Below, in pieces: positions 1-12,709 of a DNA stretch of 64,000 bases. The DNA comes from Actinopolyspora erythraea (GTDB lineage: Bacteria > Actinomycetota > Actinomycetes > Mycobacteriales > Pseudonocardiaceae). The stretch's first letter is position 1, and every line of letters starts with the position of its first letter. The stretch is from positions 372,001-436,000 of the forward strand of contig NZ_CP022752.1 in NCBI RefSeq assembly GCF_002263515.1, in the 5' to 3' direction. The notes under the pieces are model-generated. The model made no database searches and was not told where the DNA came from. It was given only the letters and a program-made list of their open reading frames with translations. A program made the position numbers and the translations under genes.

Positions 1-3948
<3,948 letters not shown>

Positions 3949-4069
3949 CCCCCCCGCACACCCCCGCAGCAAACGCTGGCCACCACTATACGGCTCCCAA
4001 CCCAACCACCCCCTTATTTCTCGTCTAACTACACAACAGGGCACAACACCCATCAGCCCCCAGGTTTTT

Positions 4070-4190
4070 GGGTCGGTGGCCACAGCGGAGGAGACACGCC
4101 CGGCATCCATCCCGAACCCGGCAGCTAAGCCCTCCAGCGCCCCAGGTACTGCACCCCCACGGGTGTGGGAGACACGGACACCGCCGACCC
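4070..4190 (+). rRNA. rrf: 5S rRNA
   Basis: About 120 nt containing the conserved CCGAACCCGG and AGCTAAGCCC segments. The ends GGGTCGGTGGC and GCCGACCC pair to form helix I. It follows 23S by about 120 bp and completes the rRNA operon. Ends are approximate. Confidence 0.93.
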
Positions 4191-4201
4191 AACCCCCCAC
4201 A

Positions 4202-4231
4202 GGCCCCACCCCCACCCCCGGGGGTGGGGCC
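4202..4231 (+). terminator. rRNA operon terminator hairpin
   Basis: A perfect 12-bp stem (GGCCCCACCCCC with GGGGGTGGGGCC) closes a 6-nt loop, 11 bp after 5S. No T-tract follows, which is common for intrinsic terminators in very GC-rich actinobacteria. Termination is inferred from position. Confidence 0.75.
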
Positions 4232-4392
4232 ACACGCACACCACCACCCCACCAACACGAATCCCACGCGACTCCGGGGCATGGACCTGTCTTTTGCCGT
4301 GCCCGAACCCCGACTAACGTCGCTTTCACGAACCGCTTTCCGTGCGCCGCGCGGTGCGATGCGGGCCGTTTTCGCGTGAATTGGCGGGGTTG

Positions 4393-5964
4393 ATGGATCA
4401 GGACAGTGGAGAAGGTGGACCCACGACCACCCCGGAGGTGGGGGAGACCACCGAACCGACGAGGGTTTCGCGGCGTGCCTGGATCGGACGGTTCCTGGGG
4501 CCGCTGCTGGCGGTCGCCGTCTACTTCGTACTTCCCGGCGGGGAGGACGGAGTCACCGACGCCGGACGGGCCGTCGCCGCAGTCGGACTGTTGATGGCGG
4601 TCTGGTGGGTCACCGAGGCACTGCCGCTGGCGGCGACCGCGCTGCTGCCGATCGCGTTGTTCCCGCTACTGGGGGTGGGGGACGTCGAAGCGGCGACCAC
4701 CCCCTACGCCAACGACATCGTGTTCCTGTTCATGGGCGGTTTCATGCTGGCGCTGGGGATGCAGCGCTGGGGCCTGCACCGCAGGATCGCGCTGCGGACC
4801 GTGCTGGCGGTGGGTACCCGATCGGTGCGGGTGGTCGGCGGTTTCATGCTCGCCACCGCTTTTCTGTCGATGTGGGTCAGCAATACGGCGACCACCGTCG
4901 TCATGCTCCCGATCGGTATGTCCGTGCTGACCCTGGTGTTCGAGCACCTGCGTGGTGACTCCACCGGCGAAACCGTGCGGCGTGCGATGAACGAGCCCGA
5001 CGACGACGGGGCGGGGAGGTTCGCGACCTGCCTGATGCTGGCGATCGCCTACGCGGCCAGCATCGGTTCGTTGGCGACACTGATCGGTACGCCGCCCAAC
5101 CTGTTCATGGCGGGTTTCCTCTCCGAGACCTACGACATCCGGATCGGGTTCGGGCAATGGATGGTCTTCGGTCTGCCGTTGGCCGCGGTGCTGTTGCTCG
5201 TCACCTGGTCGCTGTTGACCAGGGTGGTCTATCCGACCACCATCACCGACATTCCGGGTGGCCGCGAGCTCTTCCGGAACGAGCTCGCGAAGCTCGGCCC
5301 GATGAACCGAGGCGAACGGGTCGTGCTCGTGGTGTTCGTCCTGACCGCCCTGCTGTGGATTCTGCGCGAGCCGCTGACGAACCTGTGGCCCGGACTGGGG
5401 CTTTCCGACGCGGGGATCGCGATATTCGCCTCACTGGTGCTGTTCGCGATCCCGGTCGACGCGCGACGGGGAGTGTTCACACTGGACTGGGGTTCGGCGC
5501 TGAAGCTGCCGTGGGGCGTGCTGCTGCTGTTCGGAGGTGGGCTCTCACTGGCGTCCGCCGTCGGTTCCAGCGGGCTCGACGCGTTCATCGGTAACCGGGT
5601 CGGTGCCCTTGGCGGGGTGCCGACGATCCTGCTGGTGCTGGTCACCGTGGCCGCGGTGATCTTTTTGACCGAGATGACCAGCAATACCGCCACGGCGGCG
5701 ACCTTCCTGCCGATCCTCGCCGGAGTCGCGCTCGGGCTCGACATGGATCCGCTGCTGCTCGTGGTGCCCGCCACGCTGGCGGCGAGCTGTGCGTTCATGC
5801 TTCCGGTGGCGACCCCGCCGAACGCCATCGTGTTCGGATCCGGTTACGTGACCATTCCGCAGATGGTCAAGGCGGGCTGGTGGCTGAACCTCACCGCGAT
5901 CGTCCTCATTCCGGTCGCGCTCTACGGTCTCGGTGCCTGGGCACTGGGAATCGCCCTGGGCTGA
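4393..5964 (+). CDS. SLC13/DASS-family sodium:anion (dicarboxylate) symporter
   Basis: A 523-residue polytopic inner-membrane protein. It has the two inverted-repeat signatures of the divalent anion:Na+ symporter family: SNT at residues 163-165 (SNTATTVVMLP) and again at 430-432 (SNTATAATFLP). Each is paired with a TPPN motif (233-236 and 474-477). In characterised DASS members such as VcINDY these motifs bind Na+ and substrate carboxylate. Likely substrates are succinate, malate or citrate, but specificity cannot be read from sequence. The ATG at 4393 is chosen because the 17 residues upstream in the open frame look non-coding. It stands alone between the rRNA operon and a convergent methyltransferase. 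Confidence 0.88.
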   Translation: MDQDSGEGGPTTTPEVGETTEPTRVSRRAWIGRFLGPLLAVAVYFVLPGGEDGVTDAGRAVAAVGLLMAVWWVTEALPLAATALLPIALFPLLGVGDVEAATTPYANDIVFLFMGGFMLALGMQRWGLHRRIALRTVLAVGTRSVRVVGGFMLATAFLSMWVSNTATTVVMLPIGMSVLTLVFEHLRGDSTGETVRRAMNEPDDDGAGRFATCLMLAIAYAASIGSLATLIGTPPNLFMAGFLSETYDIRIGFGQWMVFGLPLAAVLLLVTWSLLTRVVYPTTITDIPGGRELFRNELAKLGPMNRGERVVLVVFVLTALLWILREPLTNLWPGLGLSDAGIAIFASLVLFAIPVDARRGVFTLDWGSALKLPWGVLLLFGGGLSLASAVGSSGLDAFIGNRVGALGGVPTILLVLVTVAAVIFLTEMTSNTATAATFLPILAGVALGLDMDPLLLVVPATLAASCAFMLPVATPPNAIVFGSGYVTIPQMVKAGWWLNLTAIVLIPVALYGLGAWALGIALG

Positions 5965-5973
5965 TCTCCACCC

Positions 5974-6006
5974 GTGGGGCCGGACGGCCCTCCGAACCGG
6001 CCCCAC
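5974..6006. terminator. Bidirectional hairpin between convergent genes
   Basis: A perfect 10-bp inverted repeat, GTGGGGCCGG (5974-5983) with CCGGCCCCAC (5997-6006), and a 13-nt loop. It lies 9 bp after the symporter stop and 45 bp after the stop of the convergent methyltransferase, so it could serve both genes. Confidence 0.6.
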
Positions 6007-6051
6007 ACCGGCGATTTCGCGAGAGACTGACGCCCGTCCGGGCCGAGCCGA

Positions 6052-6657
6052 TCACCGCGAGCGGCGCGCCCGCAGCACGGTGTCGTGGGTGTGCGGTGTG
6101 CCTTCGGGTGGGGGAGTGGTTCTTGGCCGGGTTTCGTTGACCAGCACGATCCAGTCGTCGTCGAGCAGCTCGGCGATGTCGGCGGGTTGGTAGTGGTCCC
6201 CAGGATCGAAGCCGTGCTCGTGATCCGGGGGCAGCTCGGACGTGTCGTGGCTGCCGCAGAGCAGCGTGCCGCCGGGGGCCACGGCGGCCAGCAGGCCGCG
6301 CAGCGCTTCGTGCTCGGGCCGCCGTTCGAGCGGGAAGTACTGCACCGACACCAGGTCGAACGCGTCCGCCGGGGGCGGCGTGGCGGTCGGGTCGCCGTGT
6401 TGCCAGGAGATTCGATCGGCGAGGTCCGCGTCCGTGGCATCGGCGGCGCGTCGCAGTGCGGTGCGCGAGATGTCGATGGCGGTGACCCGCCAGCCGCGTC
6501 GTGCCAGCCAGCGCGCGTCGGCGCCCTCACCACATCCCACTTCGAGTGCCTGGCCGGGTGGCAGCTCGGCCGCCTCGGTGGCGAGCACTCCGTTCACGTT
6601 GCCGCTGAAGAGCTGTTCGGTGCCGCTGTACTTGTCTTCCCAGAACTGTTCGTCCAT
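6052..6657 (-). CDS. Class I SAM-dependent methyltransferase
   Basis: A 201-residue Rossmann-type methyltransferase. Motif I is LEVGCGEGAD, the acidic motif II is AIDIS, and VAPGGTLL marks the post-motif III strand. The start at 6657 (MDEQFWEDKY) is preceded by AAGGACG. The layout resembles the tellurite-resistance/thiopurine-like SAM methyltransferases that begin with a short W-x-x-x-Y segment, but the substrate is unknown. It is a monocistronic minus-strand gene convergent with the symporter. The stretch 6658-6937 upstream holds no supported gene. Confidence 0.8.
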   Translation of the reverse strand: MDEQFWEDKYSGTEQLFSGNVNGVLATEAAELPPGQALEVGCGEGADARWLARRGWRVTAIDISRTALRRAADATDADLADRISWQHGDPTATPPPADAFDLVSVQYFPLERRPEHEALRGLLAAVAPGGTLLCGSHDTSELPPDHEHGFDPGDHYQPADIAELLDDDWIVLVNETRPRTTPPPEGTPHTHDTVLRARRSR

Positions 6658-6937
6658 CGTCCTTGCCTTCGCTCGTGGGGTTGAGTGCTCGGCCACCGCG
6701 CTGTCGGTAGCCCGGCGTCCGGCCCCGGCGTCCGCTCGTGGTGGTGACCACCGCGTGTCCGTGGTCCGAAGCCTTGGGAGACCCGTGGTCACCCCCGACA
6801 CCAAGCTGCCCTCACCAACGGCATGACGACAAAACTATTTGCTGATACCGCAACGAGTGCGGGGTGAGAGCCGTCCCGGTTGCCGTTCCGGTGGTCTCGC
6901 GCGAACTCACCGGAGGCCGCGGGACGGCCCCTTCCCG

Positions 6938-7768
6938 TCAAACCCTGCTGCGGTAGGCCCACAGCGCGAGCGGGAAGAACACCACCACCAGCGCGACCAT
7001 CCAGACCAGCGTCGCCGACAGCGGCCCGGCCACCGGCCCGCCGATCATCAGGCCCCTGGCGGTGTCGGCCAGCTTGCTCACCGGGTTCACGCTCACCCAC
7101 GCCTGCAGCCATCCCGGCATGGTCTCGGTCGGTGCGAACACGTTGCTGCCCATGGTCAGCGGGAACATGAACGACATCGCCACGCCGGGCAGCGCCTGCT
7201 GGCTCCTGACCAGCATCCCCAGCATCACCGAGATCCAGCACACGCACAGTGCGAATCCGATGACCAGCACGATCGCCGCCGCGGCCCAGACCACGTTGGT
7301 CTCGATGCGGAAGCCCATCAGCGTGGCCACGACCAGCAGCACCGCGATGGAGACCACGTAGCGGACCACGTCTCCCAGCACCGCCCCGATCAACGGTGCC
7401 GACCGCGCCACCGGCAGGCTCCGGAACCGGTCGAACACCCCCTTGGTGATGTCGTTGTTGAGCTGCATGCCGGTGCCGAGGCTGCCGAAGACCATGTTCA
7501 TGGCCATGACGCCAGGCAGGGTCCGCTGCAGGTACTCCCCCGTGTCGCCCGCGATGGCCCCACCCAGCAAGTAGACGAACATCGCCAGGAACAGGATCGG
7601 CTGGAGGGTGACGTCCAGCAGCCCCTCCGGCGACTTGCGGATCTTGAGGACGCTGCGCCCGGCCAGCGTCAGGCCGTGCTGGAGCGTGCGCAGTGGCCCG
7701 ACGCGCCGTGTCGGGCCGGGTGACCGCTGCTCGGCCTGCTCGGGCCGTTCGACCGTCGTCGTGCTCAT
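6938..7768 (-). CDS. ABC-2 type exporter permease (DrrB-like)
   Basis: A 276-residue permease with six predicted membrane segments, including LLDVTLQPILFLAMFVYLL and the C-terminal LVWMVALVVVFFPLAL. It has the ABC-2 signature region around MNMVFGSLGTGMQLNNDITKG. It overlaps the upstream ATPase gene by 4 bp (ATGA), so the two are translationally coupled and form one exporter. In the daunorubicin DrrAB family these pumps export lipophilic drugs or lipids. No biosynthetic cluster surrounds it, so the substrate is not known. Confidence 0.87.
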   Translation of the reverse strand: MSTTTVERPEQAEQRSPGPTRRVGPLRTLQHGLTLAGRSVLKIRKSPEGLLDVTLQPILFLAMFVYLLGGAIAGDTGEYLQRTLPGVMAMNMVFGSLGTGMQLNNDITKGVFDRFRSLPVARSAPLIGAVLGDVVRYVVSIAVLLVVATLMGFRIETNVVWAAAAIVLVIGFALCVCWISVMLGMLVRSQQALPGVAMSFMFPLTMGSNVFAPTETMPGWLQAWVSVNPVSKLADTARGLMIGGPVAGPLSATLVWMVALVVVFFPLALWAYRSRV

Positions 7769-8745
7769 GCCGTGCTCTCCTCTCCGCTCTCCTTCGCCGA
7801 GTCCTCGCCGGTGGCCGGTTTCCCGGTGATGGAAAGGAACGCCTCGTCGAGGCTGGGCAGCCGCAGCGACAGCTCGTCCGCGACGATCCCGGCCTCGTCC
7901 AGCCTGCGCACCAGCGCCGACATCAGCACCGGGTCGTCGGCCGGGGTAGTGAGCAGGCCCGTCTCGTGGTTCGCGCTGGGGGGCCGCGCAGTGAGTTCCC
8001 GCAGGATGGTCTCGGTGGCGGTGACGTCGTCGGGGTTGCTCAGCCGCACCTGCAGGGTCTGGCTCCCGCTGTGGCGTTTCAGCTCGTCCGCACGCCCCTC
8101 CGCCACTACCCTCCCGTGGTCGATCACGCTGATGCGGTCGGCCAGCTGGTCGGCCTCCTCCAGGTACTGGGTGGTAAGCAGCACCGTCACGCCTTCCGAG
8201 GTCAGCGCGCCGACCATGTCCCAGACCTGGTTGCGGCTACGCGGGTCGAGGCCGGTCGTGGGTTCGTCCAGGTACAGCACCTCCGGACGACCGACCAGGC
8301 TCGCCGCCAGGTCCAGCCGTCTGCGCATCCCGCCCGAGTAGGTCTTGATAGCCCGGTTGCCCGCTTCGGTGAGCCCGAAGCGCTCCAGCAGTTCCCTCGC
8401 GCGTGCCTTGGCGTTCGAACGCGACATCTCCAGTAATCGGCCGATCAGCACCAGGTTCTCGGTGCCGGTGAGTTCCTCGTCCACCGAGGCGTACTGGCCG
8501 GTCAGACCGATCTTGCCGCGTACTCCCACTGGATCCCGCAGCACGTCGTGTCCGGCCACAGTGGCGTGACCGGCGTCCGGCTTGAGCAGGGTGGCGAGTA
8601 TTCGGACGCTGGTCGTCTTTCCCGCGCCGTTGGGTCCCAGTACCCCCAGAATCGAACCGGCCGGTGCGACCAGGTCCACCCCGTCCAGTGCCCTGGTCGT
8701 TCCGAATCGCTTGACCAGGCCCTCGGCCTGGACCGCAAGTGTCAT
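7765..8745 (-). CDS. ABC exporter ATP-binding subunit (DrrA-like)
   Basis: A 326-residue ATPase with Walker A GPNGAGKTT, signature YSGGMRRRLDLA, Walker B VLYLDEPTTGLD and H-loop TTQYLEEAD (Q in place of the usual H, as is normal for DrrA). The C-terminal extension after residue ~220 matches the DrrA regulatory domain in length. A strong ribosome site (AAAGGAGG) lies just before the ATG at 8745. First gene of a two-gene operon with the permease at 6938. Confidence 0.9.
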   Translation of the reverse strand: MTLAVQAEGLVKRFGTTRALDGVDLVAPAGSILGVLGPNGAGKTTSVRILATLLKPDAGHATVAGHDVLRDPVGVRGKIGLTGQYASVDEELTGTENLVLIGRLLEMSRSNAKARARELLERFGLTEAGNRAIKTYSGGMRRRLDLAASLVGRPEVLYLDEPTTGLDPRSRNQVWDMVGALTSEGVTVLLTTQYLEEADQLADRISVIDHGRVVAEGRADELKRHSGSQTLQVRLSNPDDVTATETILRELTARPPSANHETGLLTTPADDPVLMSALVRRLDEAGIVADELSLRLPSLDEAFLSITGKPATGEDSAKESGEESTA

Positions 8746-8896
8746 GCGACCTCCTTTTCCCGATACCCCAGCATGAAGCGGAGCCCTGACAGAAGGCGCA
8801 CGATCGGCTCACATCCTCGGTGAGGTGCGACACAGGTCCAGTCGTCGTTGGGTGTTTTCCGGTAGGTGTGGCGGTATGGGGCGTGAGGCGGCGGAC

Positions 8897-9928
8897 ATGA
8901 GCACTGGTGATCCCGTCGGAGACGAAGCGGTGGCCCAGGAGGACGGGTCCGGGCGCGCTCGCCGCCGTGCCCCCGGTGGCCGCCTGGTCACCCTGCTGTT
9001 GCTGCTGCTCGCCGCGTTCGTCTGCGGGGTGGCGCTGGGGAAGTTCGCCGGGCTGGAGCGCGGGCAGATCTCCTCGGCGCTGATCGCGCTGACTCCGTAC
9101 GTCACGGCGGGTGGTGGGCTGCTGCTGCTCCTGGCGTTGTCGTTGCGGCGGTGGTTGACAGCCCTGGTGGTGGCGATGGTCACCGCCGTGCTCGCCGTCA
9201 GCGTGGCGCCCCGCGTGATCGACGACGAACCCGCCGCCATCGGGGGGCACTCCCTGAACGTGCTGAGCGCGAACGTGTACTTCGGTGAGGCCGACGCGAG
9301 TCAGCTGGTTCGACTGGTGCGCGAGAACGACGTGGACGTGCTGAGCATGCCGGAGTTGAACTCCGGGATGGTGGACGAGCTGCGCGAGGCCGGCCTGTTC
9401 GAGACGCTGCCGCACCGAGTGCTCACGCCGGAGGCCGACGGTGACGGTTCGGGGATCGTCTCGCGCTATCCGTTGCGCGAGCTCTCACTCGTCTCGGACA
9501 GCACCATGCGGCAGCCCTCAGCGCTGATCGACCTGCCCGGTGAGCGGGACGTGCAGTACGTCGCGGCCCATCCGGTCGTGCCGGTCGGCGGAGACACCAC
9601 GACCCAGTGGAAGCACGAGATAACCTCACTGCCCGCGCCGACCACCGGTCGGGACGAGCCCACGCGAATACTGGCCGGGGACTTCAACGCGACGCTGGAC
9701 CACACACCGCTGCGAAAACTGCTGGGACGCGGCTACTCGGACGCCGCCGAGCTGACCGGCGAGGGACTCGCGCCGACCTGGCCGGAGCTGGGGCGCCCAT
9801 GGGCACCTCCGGTCACGCTCGACCACGTGCTGGTCAGCGGTGACACAGCCGTGCACGACTACCGCACCTTCGAGGTGGCCGGGACCGATCATCGGGCCGT
9901 GTTCGCCCACCTCACGATTCCCTCTTGA
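8897..9928 (+). CDS. Membrane-anchored endonuclease/exonuclease/phosphatase-family protein
   Basis: A 343-residue protein. Three N-terminal membrane segments (about residues 28-105) lead to an extracytoplasmic EEP domain. The domain shows NVLSANVYF at its start, MPELN (metal-binding Glu), GDFNAT and the C-terminal TLDHVL and GTDHRAV catalytic Asp/His motifs. Such proteins are usually annotated as secreted nuclease/phosphatase-like hydrolases; the substrate is unknown. The ATG at 8897 has GAGG 8 nt upstream; an in-frame ATG at 8876 is an alternative. It is divergent from the drrAB-like operon. A palindromic repeat begins 24 bp after its stop. Confidence 0.8.
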   Translation: MSTGDPVGDEAVAQEDGSGRARRRAPGGRLVTLLLLLLAAFVCGVALGKFAGLERGQISSALIALTPYVTAGGGLLLLLALSLRRWLTALVVAMVTAVLAVSVAPRVIDDEPAAIGGHSLNVLSANVYFGEADASQLVRLVRENDVDVLSMPELNSGMVDELREAGLFETLPHRVLTPEADGDGSGIVSRYPLRELSLVSDSTMRQPSALIDLPGERDVQYVAAHPVVPVGGDTTTQWKHEITSLPAPTTGRDEPTRILAGDFNATLDHTPLRKLLGRGYSDAAELTGEGLAPTWPELGRPWAPPVTLDHVLVSGDTAVHDYRTFEVAGTDHRAVFAHLTIPS

Positions 9929-9952
9929 ATGAGGCGGCTCGGGCTGCGTGAC

Positions 9953-10096
9953 GGTGCGGGTGGCGGAACCTCTCGCGGGCTCTCGCTGCGGTGAGGCCCG
10001 ACATCGGGTAGGTACTACACGACGTCGGGCCTTCCTCACGAGAGCATCACGAGAGAACCCGCTGCGGTGCCGGTTGCGGGCGTGGTGGGAGTTCGG
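9953..10096 (+). repeat. Dispersed palindromic element, copy A
   Basis: Contains the shared core: TGGCGGAACCTCTCG at the left, nested arms GCTCTCGC and AGGCCCGAC, then the loop region GGGTAGGTACTACAC. The complementary arms GTCGGGCCTTCC and ACGAGAGC follow, and GAACCCGCTGCGGTGCC closes it. Similarity to copies C and D continues about 45 bp further. It starts 24 bp after the stop of the EEP gene, in the same orientation. Confidence 0.85.
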
Positions 10097-10231
10097 CTTG
10101 CGACGATGGTGGGGGATCGACTCTCGCCGGCGCTGATGGCGCGGCGATTTCGTGGGAGATCGCCGTCGCACGAGCGGGGAGCCCCGACCGCGCCGTTCAG
10201 CTCTCGTGGACGGCGAACGGCCCCGGCGCGC

Positions 10232-10540
10232 TCACCGCTCGGGATGGGACTCGGTGACCAGCTCGAACTCCAGCAGGGTCGCGCCGGTGGAGACCGGGTC
10301 CTGGCTCTCGGCCTCGTGCGCTTCCTTGGCCGGTCCCTCGGCCCAGGCGCGGAACGCCTCCTCGGACTCCCACTTGGTGTAGACGAAGTAGCGGTTGTCG
10401 CCCTTGACCGGGCGCAGTAGCTCGAAACCGAGGAAACCCGGAGCCCCGTCGACCGCGCCGTGGCGTTGCGCGAACCGGCGCTCCAGTTCCTCACCCTTGC
10501 CCTCGGGGACCTCGATAGCGTTGATCTTCACGACTGCCAT
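10232..10540 (-). CDS. mhuD: Haem-degrading monooxygenase, MhuD type
   Basis: A 102-residue ferredoxin-like ABM-fold protein that closely follows mycobacterial MhuD. Examples are VVKINAIEVP at the start, PGFLGFELLRPVKG in the middle and GATLLEFELV near the end. The MhuD haem-site residues are all present at their known positions: Asn7, Trp66 and His75. MhuD cleaves haem to release iron and yields mycobilins without CO. The protein is cytoplasmic. In M. tuberculosis it also lies close to mutY, as here. It is monocistronic on the minus strand; start ATG at 10540. Confidence 0.9.
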   Translation of the reverse strand: MAVVKINAIEVPEGKGEELERRFAQRHGAVDGAPGFLGFELLRPVKGDNRYFVYTKWESEEAFRAWAEGPAKEAHEAESQDPVSTGATLLEFELVTESHPER

Positions 10541-10701
10541 GCCCCAACCATACGACTCCTTCCTGGGTCTTTCGGAGTAGCGAAACCGTGCCGGGCGGTG
10601 GTGCGACCGCGGATGATCACCGCGCGGTGGTCTTCACCCTCGTGCGGTCCGTGACGAATCGGGCGGGGCGGGGGACCCGCCCGATGCCGGGTCTGGTCGC
10701 G

Positions 10702-10728
10702 GCGAGAGCCGCGCCAGAGGTTCCGCCG
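10702..10728 (-). repeat. Partial copy of the dispersed palindromic element
   Basis: Read on the minus strand this matches the left end of copies A-D (a GGCGGAACCTCT-like stretch followed by GGCTCTCGCC), but the rest of the element is missing. It lies 37 bp after the stop of the minus-strand YhgE/Pip gene, in the same orientation as that gene. This is the same spacing as copy B to its gene. Confidence 0.55.
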
Positions 10729-10765
10729 CCCGCGCCGCCAGGGAAACCGAGCCGACACAGTACTG

Positions 10766-12709
10766 TTAAAGCTCCACGGCGGGGTGCAGTCGTGAGACGC
10801 TCCACACCCGCTGCCGCCACACCACCAGCGTGGTCAGCAGCAGCGGTATCACCAGGAACCCGCCCAGCACGATGAGATCGCGCACCAGGTGCTCGTTCAG
10901 ACCCCCCGAGATCGTCACGCGCAGCCCGTCGACCAGATAGGTCATCGGCAGGTAGGGATGTATCGCCTGGAACGGTGCCGGGGTGGTCTCCATCGGGTAG
11001 AGCCCGCCGGACGCGGTCAGCTGCACTATCAGCAGCACCAGCGACAGGCCGTCGCCGATCGCGCCGAACGCGGTGCGCAGCAGGTGGTCGATCGCCACGA
11101 ACGCGGCGGCGGCCAGTGCCAGCAGTCCCACCGTGGGCCACAGCCGCACCGGATCCAGACCGAGTCCGAAACCGACCACGGCCAGCAGCACACCGGCGCC
11201 GAGTACACCCAGCACGGCCGCGGGCAGCCAGCCCGCCAGCGCCACCGTCACCGCCCGGTTCCGTCCCGCCAGCGCGCGTGGGTTGACGGGCTTGAGCAGC
11301 AGGTAGGCGAACAGCCCGAACACCCACAGCGCGATGGCGAAGAAGAACGGTGCGAGACCGCGGCCGTAGACGTGGGCGGGGTTGAGGTTGTGCTCGGTGA
11401 TCCTGGTCGGGGAGCCGAGCACTTCGGCCGCCTGGGCCACCTGCCGAGGGTTGGTGGGCGGCACCCGCGACAGGCTGTCGTCAACCAGCTCCGACAGTTT
11501 CCGGGCGCCCTCGTTGAGCTGTCGCGCCCCGGTGTGCAGCGTTCCGCTGCTGGAGGCGAGGTTGTTCAGGCTGCCGCGCAGCGCCTCCGTTCCGCTGGCC
11601 AGCTGGGTGGTGCCCGAGGCCACTCGGTCGGCGGGCTCGGTCACCGCGAGGGTTCGTTGGCGCAGTGTTTCGAGGTTGCCTCGGAGTGCCACCGCCTCGG
11701 AGTTGGCCTCGCGGGCCACGCTCAGCACCTCGTTGGCGCGCTGGTCCGCGTTCTCGGTGGTGCCCGCCAGCTGCCGCGCGTCGCGCAGTGCTCGTCGGTA
11801 GACCGGGTCCTCGGACATCGCCGGGTACTTGCTGCCCAGTTCCCTGAGGCCGGCCACACCGCGATCGGCGCGGTCGGAGATGAAGGCGGTGGCCGTGGCC
11901 AGCGAGCTCAGCCCCCGCACCACGGAGCCGCTGGCCTCGGCGGCGCCGTTCACGGCGGTGGGCAGCTGTTCGGCGCTCAGGTTGGTCAGCGCGGTGAGGC
12001 GCCGGTCGAGCTGGTCCGCCGCGTCGGAGATCTCGCTGACGCCCCGCGAGATCTCACCGGTGGAGGAGGCGGCGTTCGAGAGCCCGTCGCGCAGCCCCTC
12101 CGTGCCCCGCTCGCTGAGCTCGGTGCCGTCGACGAGCTGTCCGGCGGCCTGCGAGGCCAGGCGCAGCTTCTCCCGCACCTTGTCCACCTCGTCGTAGAGC
12201 GCCCGGGCGTAGGCGCTGTGAGCGGCGGCGTTGACCTGGTTCTGCAGTTGGGACTCCACGGTGTCGGCCATGATGCCCGCGATGTAGCCGTTCGCGTCGT
12301 TCTTGGTGATGCGCAGCGAGGCCCGCTGCGGGAGTCGGCGGGTGGCCGTGGCGAGCTTGGCACTGAAATCACTCGGAACGGTGATCGTGAAGTAGTAGTC
12401 CCCCTCACGCAGCCCCCGGCGGGCCTCGCGGGAACCCACGAAGTGCCAGTCGAACAGGTCCCGCGCCCGCAGTTGTTCGGTGAACTGCTCGCCCGCGTCG
12501 ATGAACTGCCCCGAGGCGCGTACCGGGCGGTCGTTGTTGACCACGGCCACCGGAACGCGGTCGAGCCTGCCGTAGGGGTCCCAGTTGGACCAGAGGTACA
12601 GCGAGCCGTACAGCAGGGGGACGAGCACCAGGGCCACCAGCACCAGCGGGCGCAGTTTTCCGCCCCGGAACCGGCGCAGCTCCAGCAGCGCGAGTTTGAC
12701 GATCCTCAT
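10766..12709 (-). CDS. YhgE/Pip-family membrane protein
   Basis: A 647-residue protein with an N-terminal membrane segment (about 24-42) followed by a large extracytoplasmic helical region. That region is rich in coiled-coil-like repeats and hydroxyl residues (about 45-440). Five or more membrane segments occupy the C-terminal 200 residues. This is the architecture of the YhgE/Pip phage-infection-protein family, whose C-terminal part is ABC-2-permease-like. It overlaps the degenerate ATPase gene upstream by 4 bp (ATGA), so the two form one operon and probably one complex. Function in transport or secretion at the envelope is inferred. Confidence 0.82.
   Translation of the reverse strand: MRIVKLALLELRRFRGGKLRPLVLVALVLVPLLYGSLYLWSNWDPYGRLDRVPVAVVNNDRPVRASGQFIDAGEQFTEQLRARDLFDWHFVGSREARRGLREGDYYFTITVPSDFSAKLATATRRLPQRASLRITKNDANGYIAGIMADTVESQLQNQVNAAAHSAYARALYDEVDKVREKLRLASQAAGQLVDGTELSERGTEGLRDGLSNAASSTGEISRGVSEISDAADQLDRRLTALTNLSAEQLPTAVNGAAEASGSVVRGLSSLATATAFISDRADRGVAGLRELGSKYPAMSEDPVYRRALRDARQLAGTTENADQRANEVLSVAREANSEAVALRGNLETLRQRTLAVTEPADRVASGTTQLASGTEALRGSLNNLASSSGTLHTGARQLNEGARKLSELVDDSLSRVPPTNPRQVAQAAEVLGSPTRITEHNLNPAHVYGRGLAPFFFAIALWVFGLFAYLLLKPVNPRALAGRNRAVTVALAGWLPAAVLGVLGAGVLLAVVGFGLGLDPVRLWPTVGLLALAAAAFVAIDHLLRTAFGAIGDGLSLVLLIVQLTASGGLYPMETTPAPFQAIHPYLPMTYLVDGLRVTISGGLNEHLVRDLIVLGGFLVIPLLLTTLVVWRQRVWSVSRLHPAVEL

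Noticed and set aside
7765..8745. H-loop Gln of the DrrA-like ATPase as a defect
   Set aside because: Gln at this place is usual in this subfamily, and all other motifs are intact.
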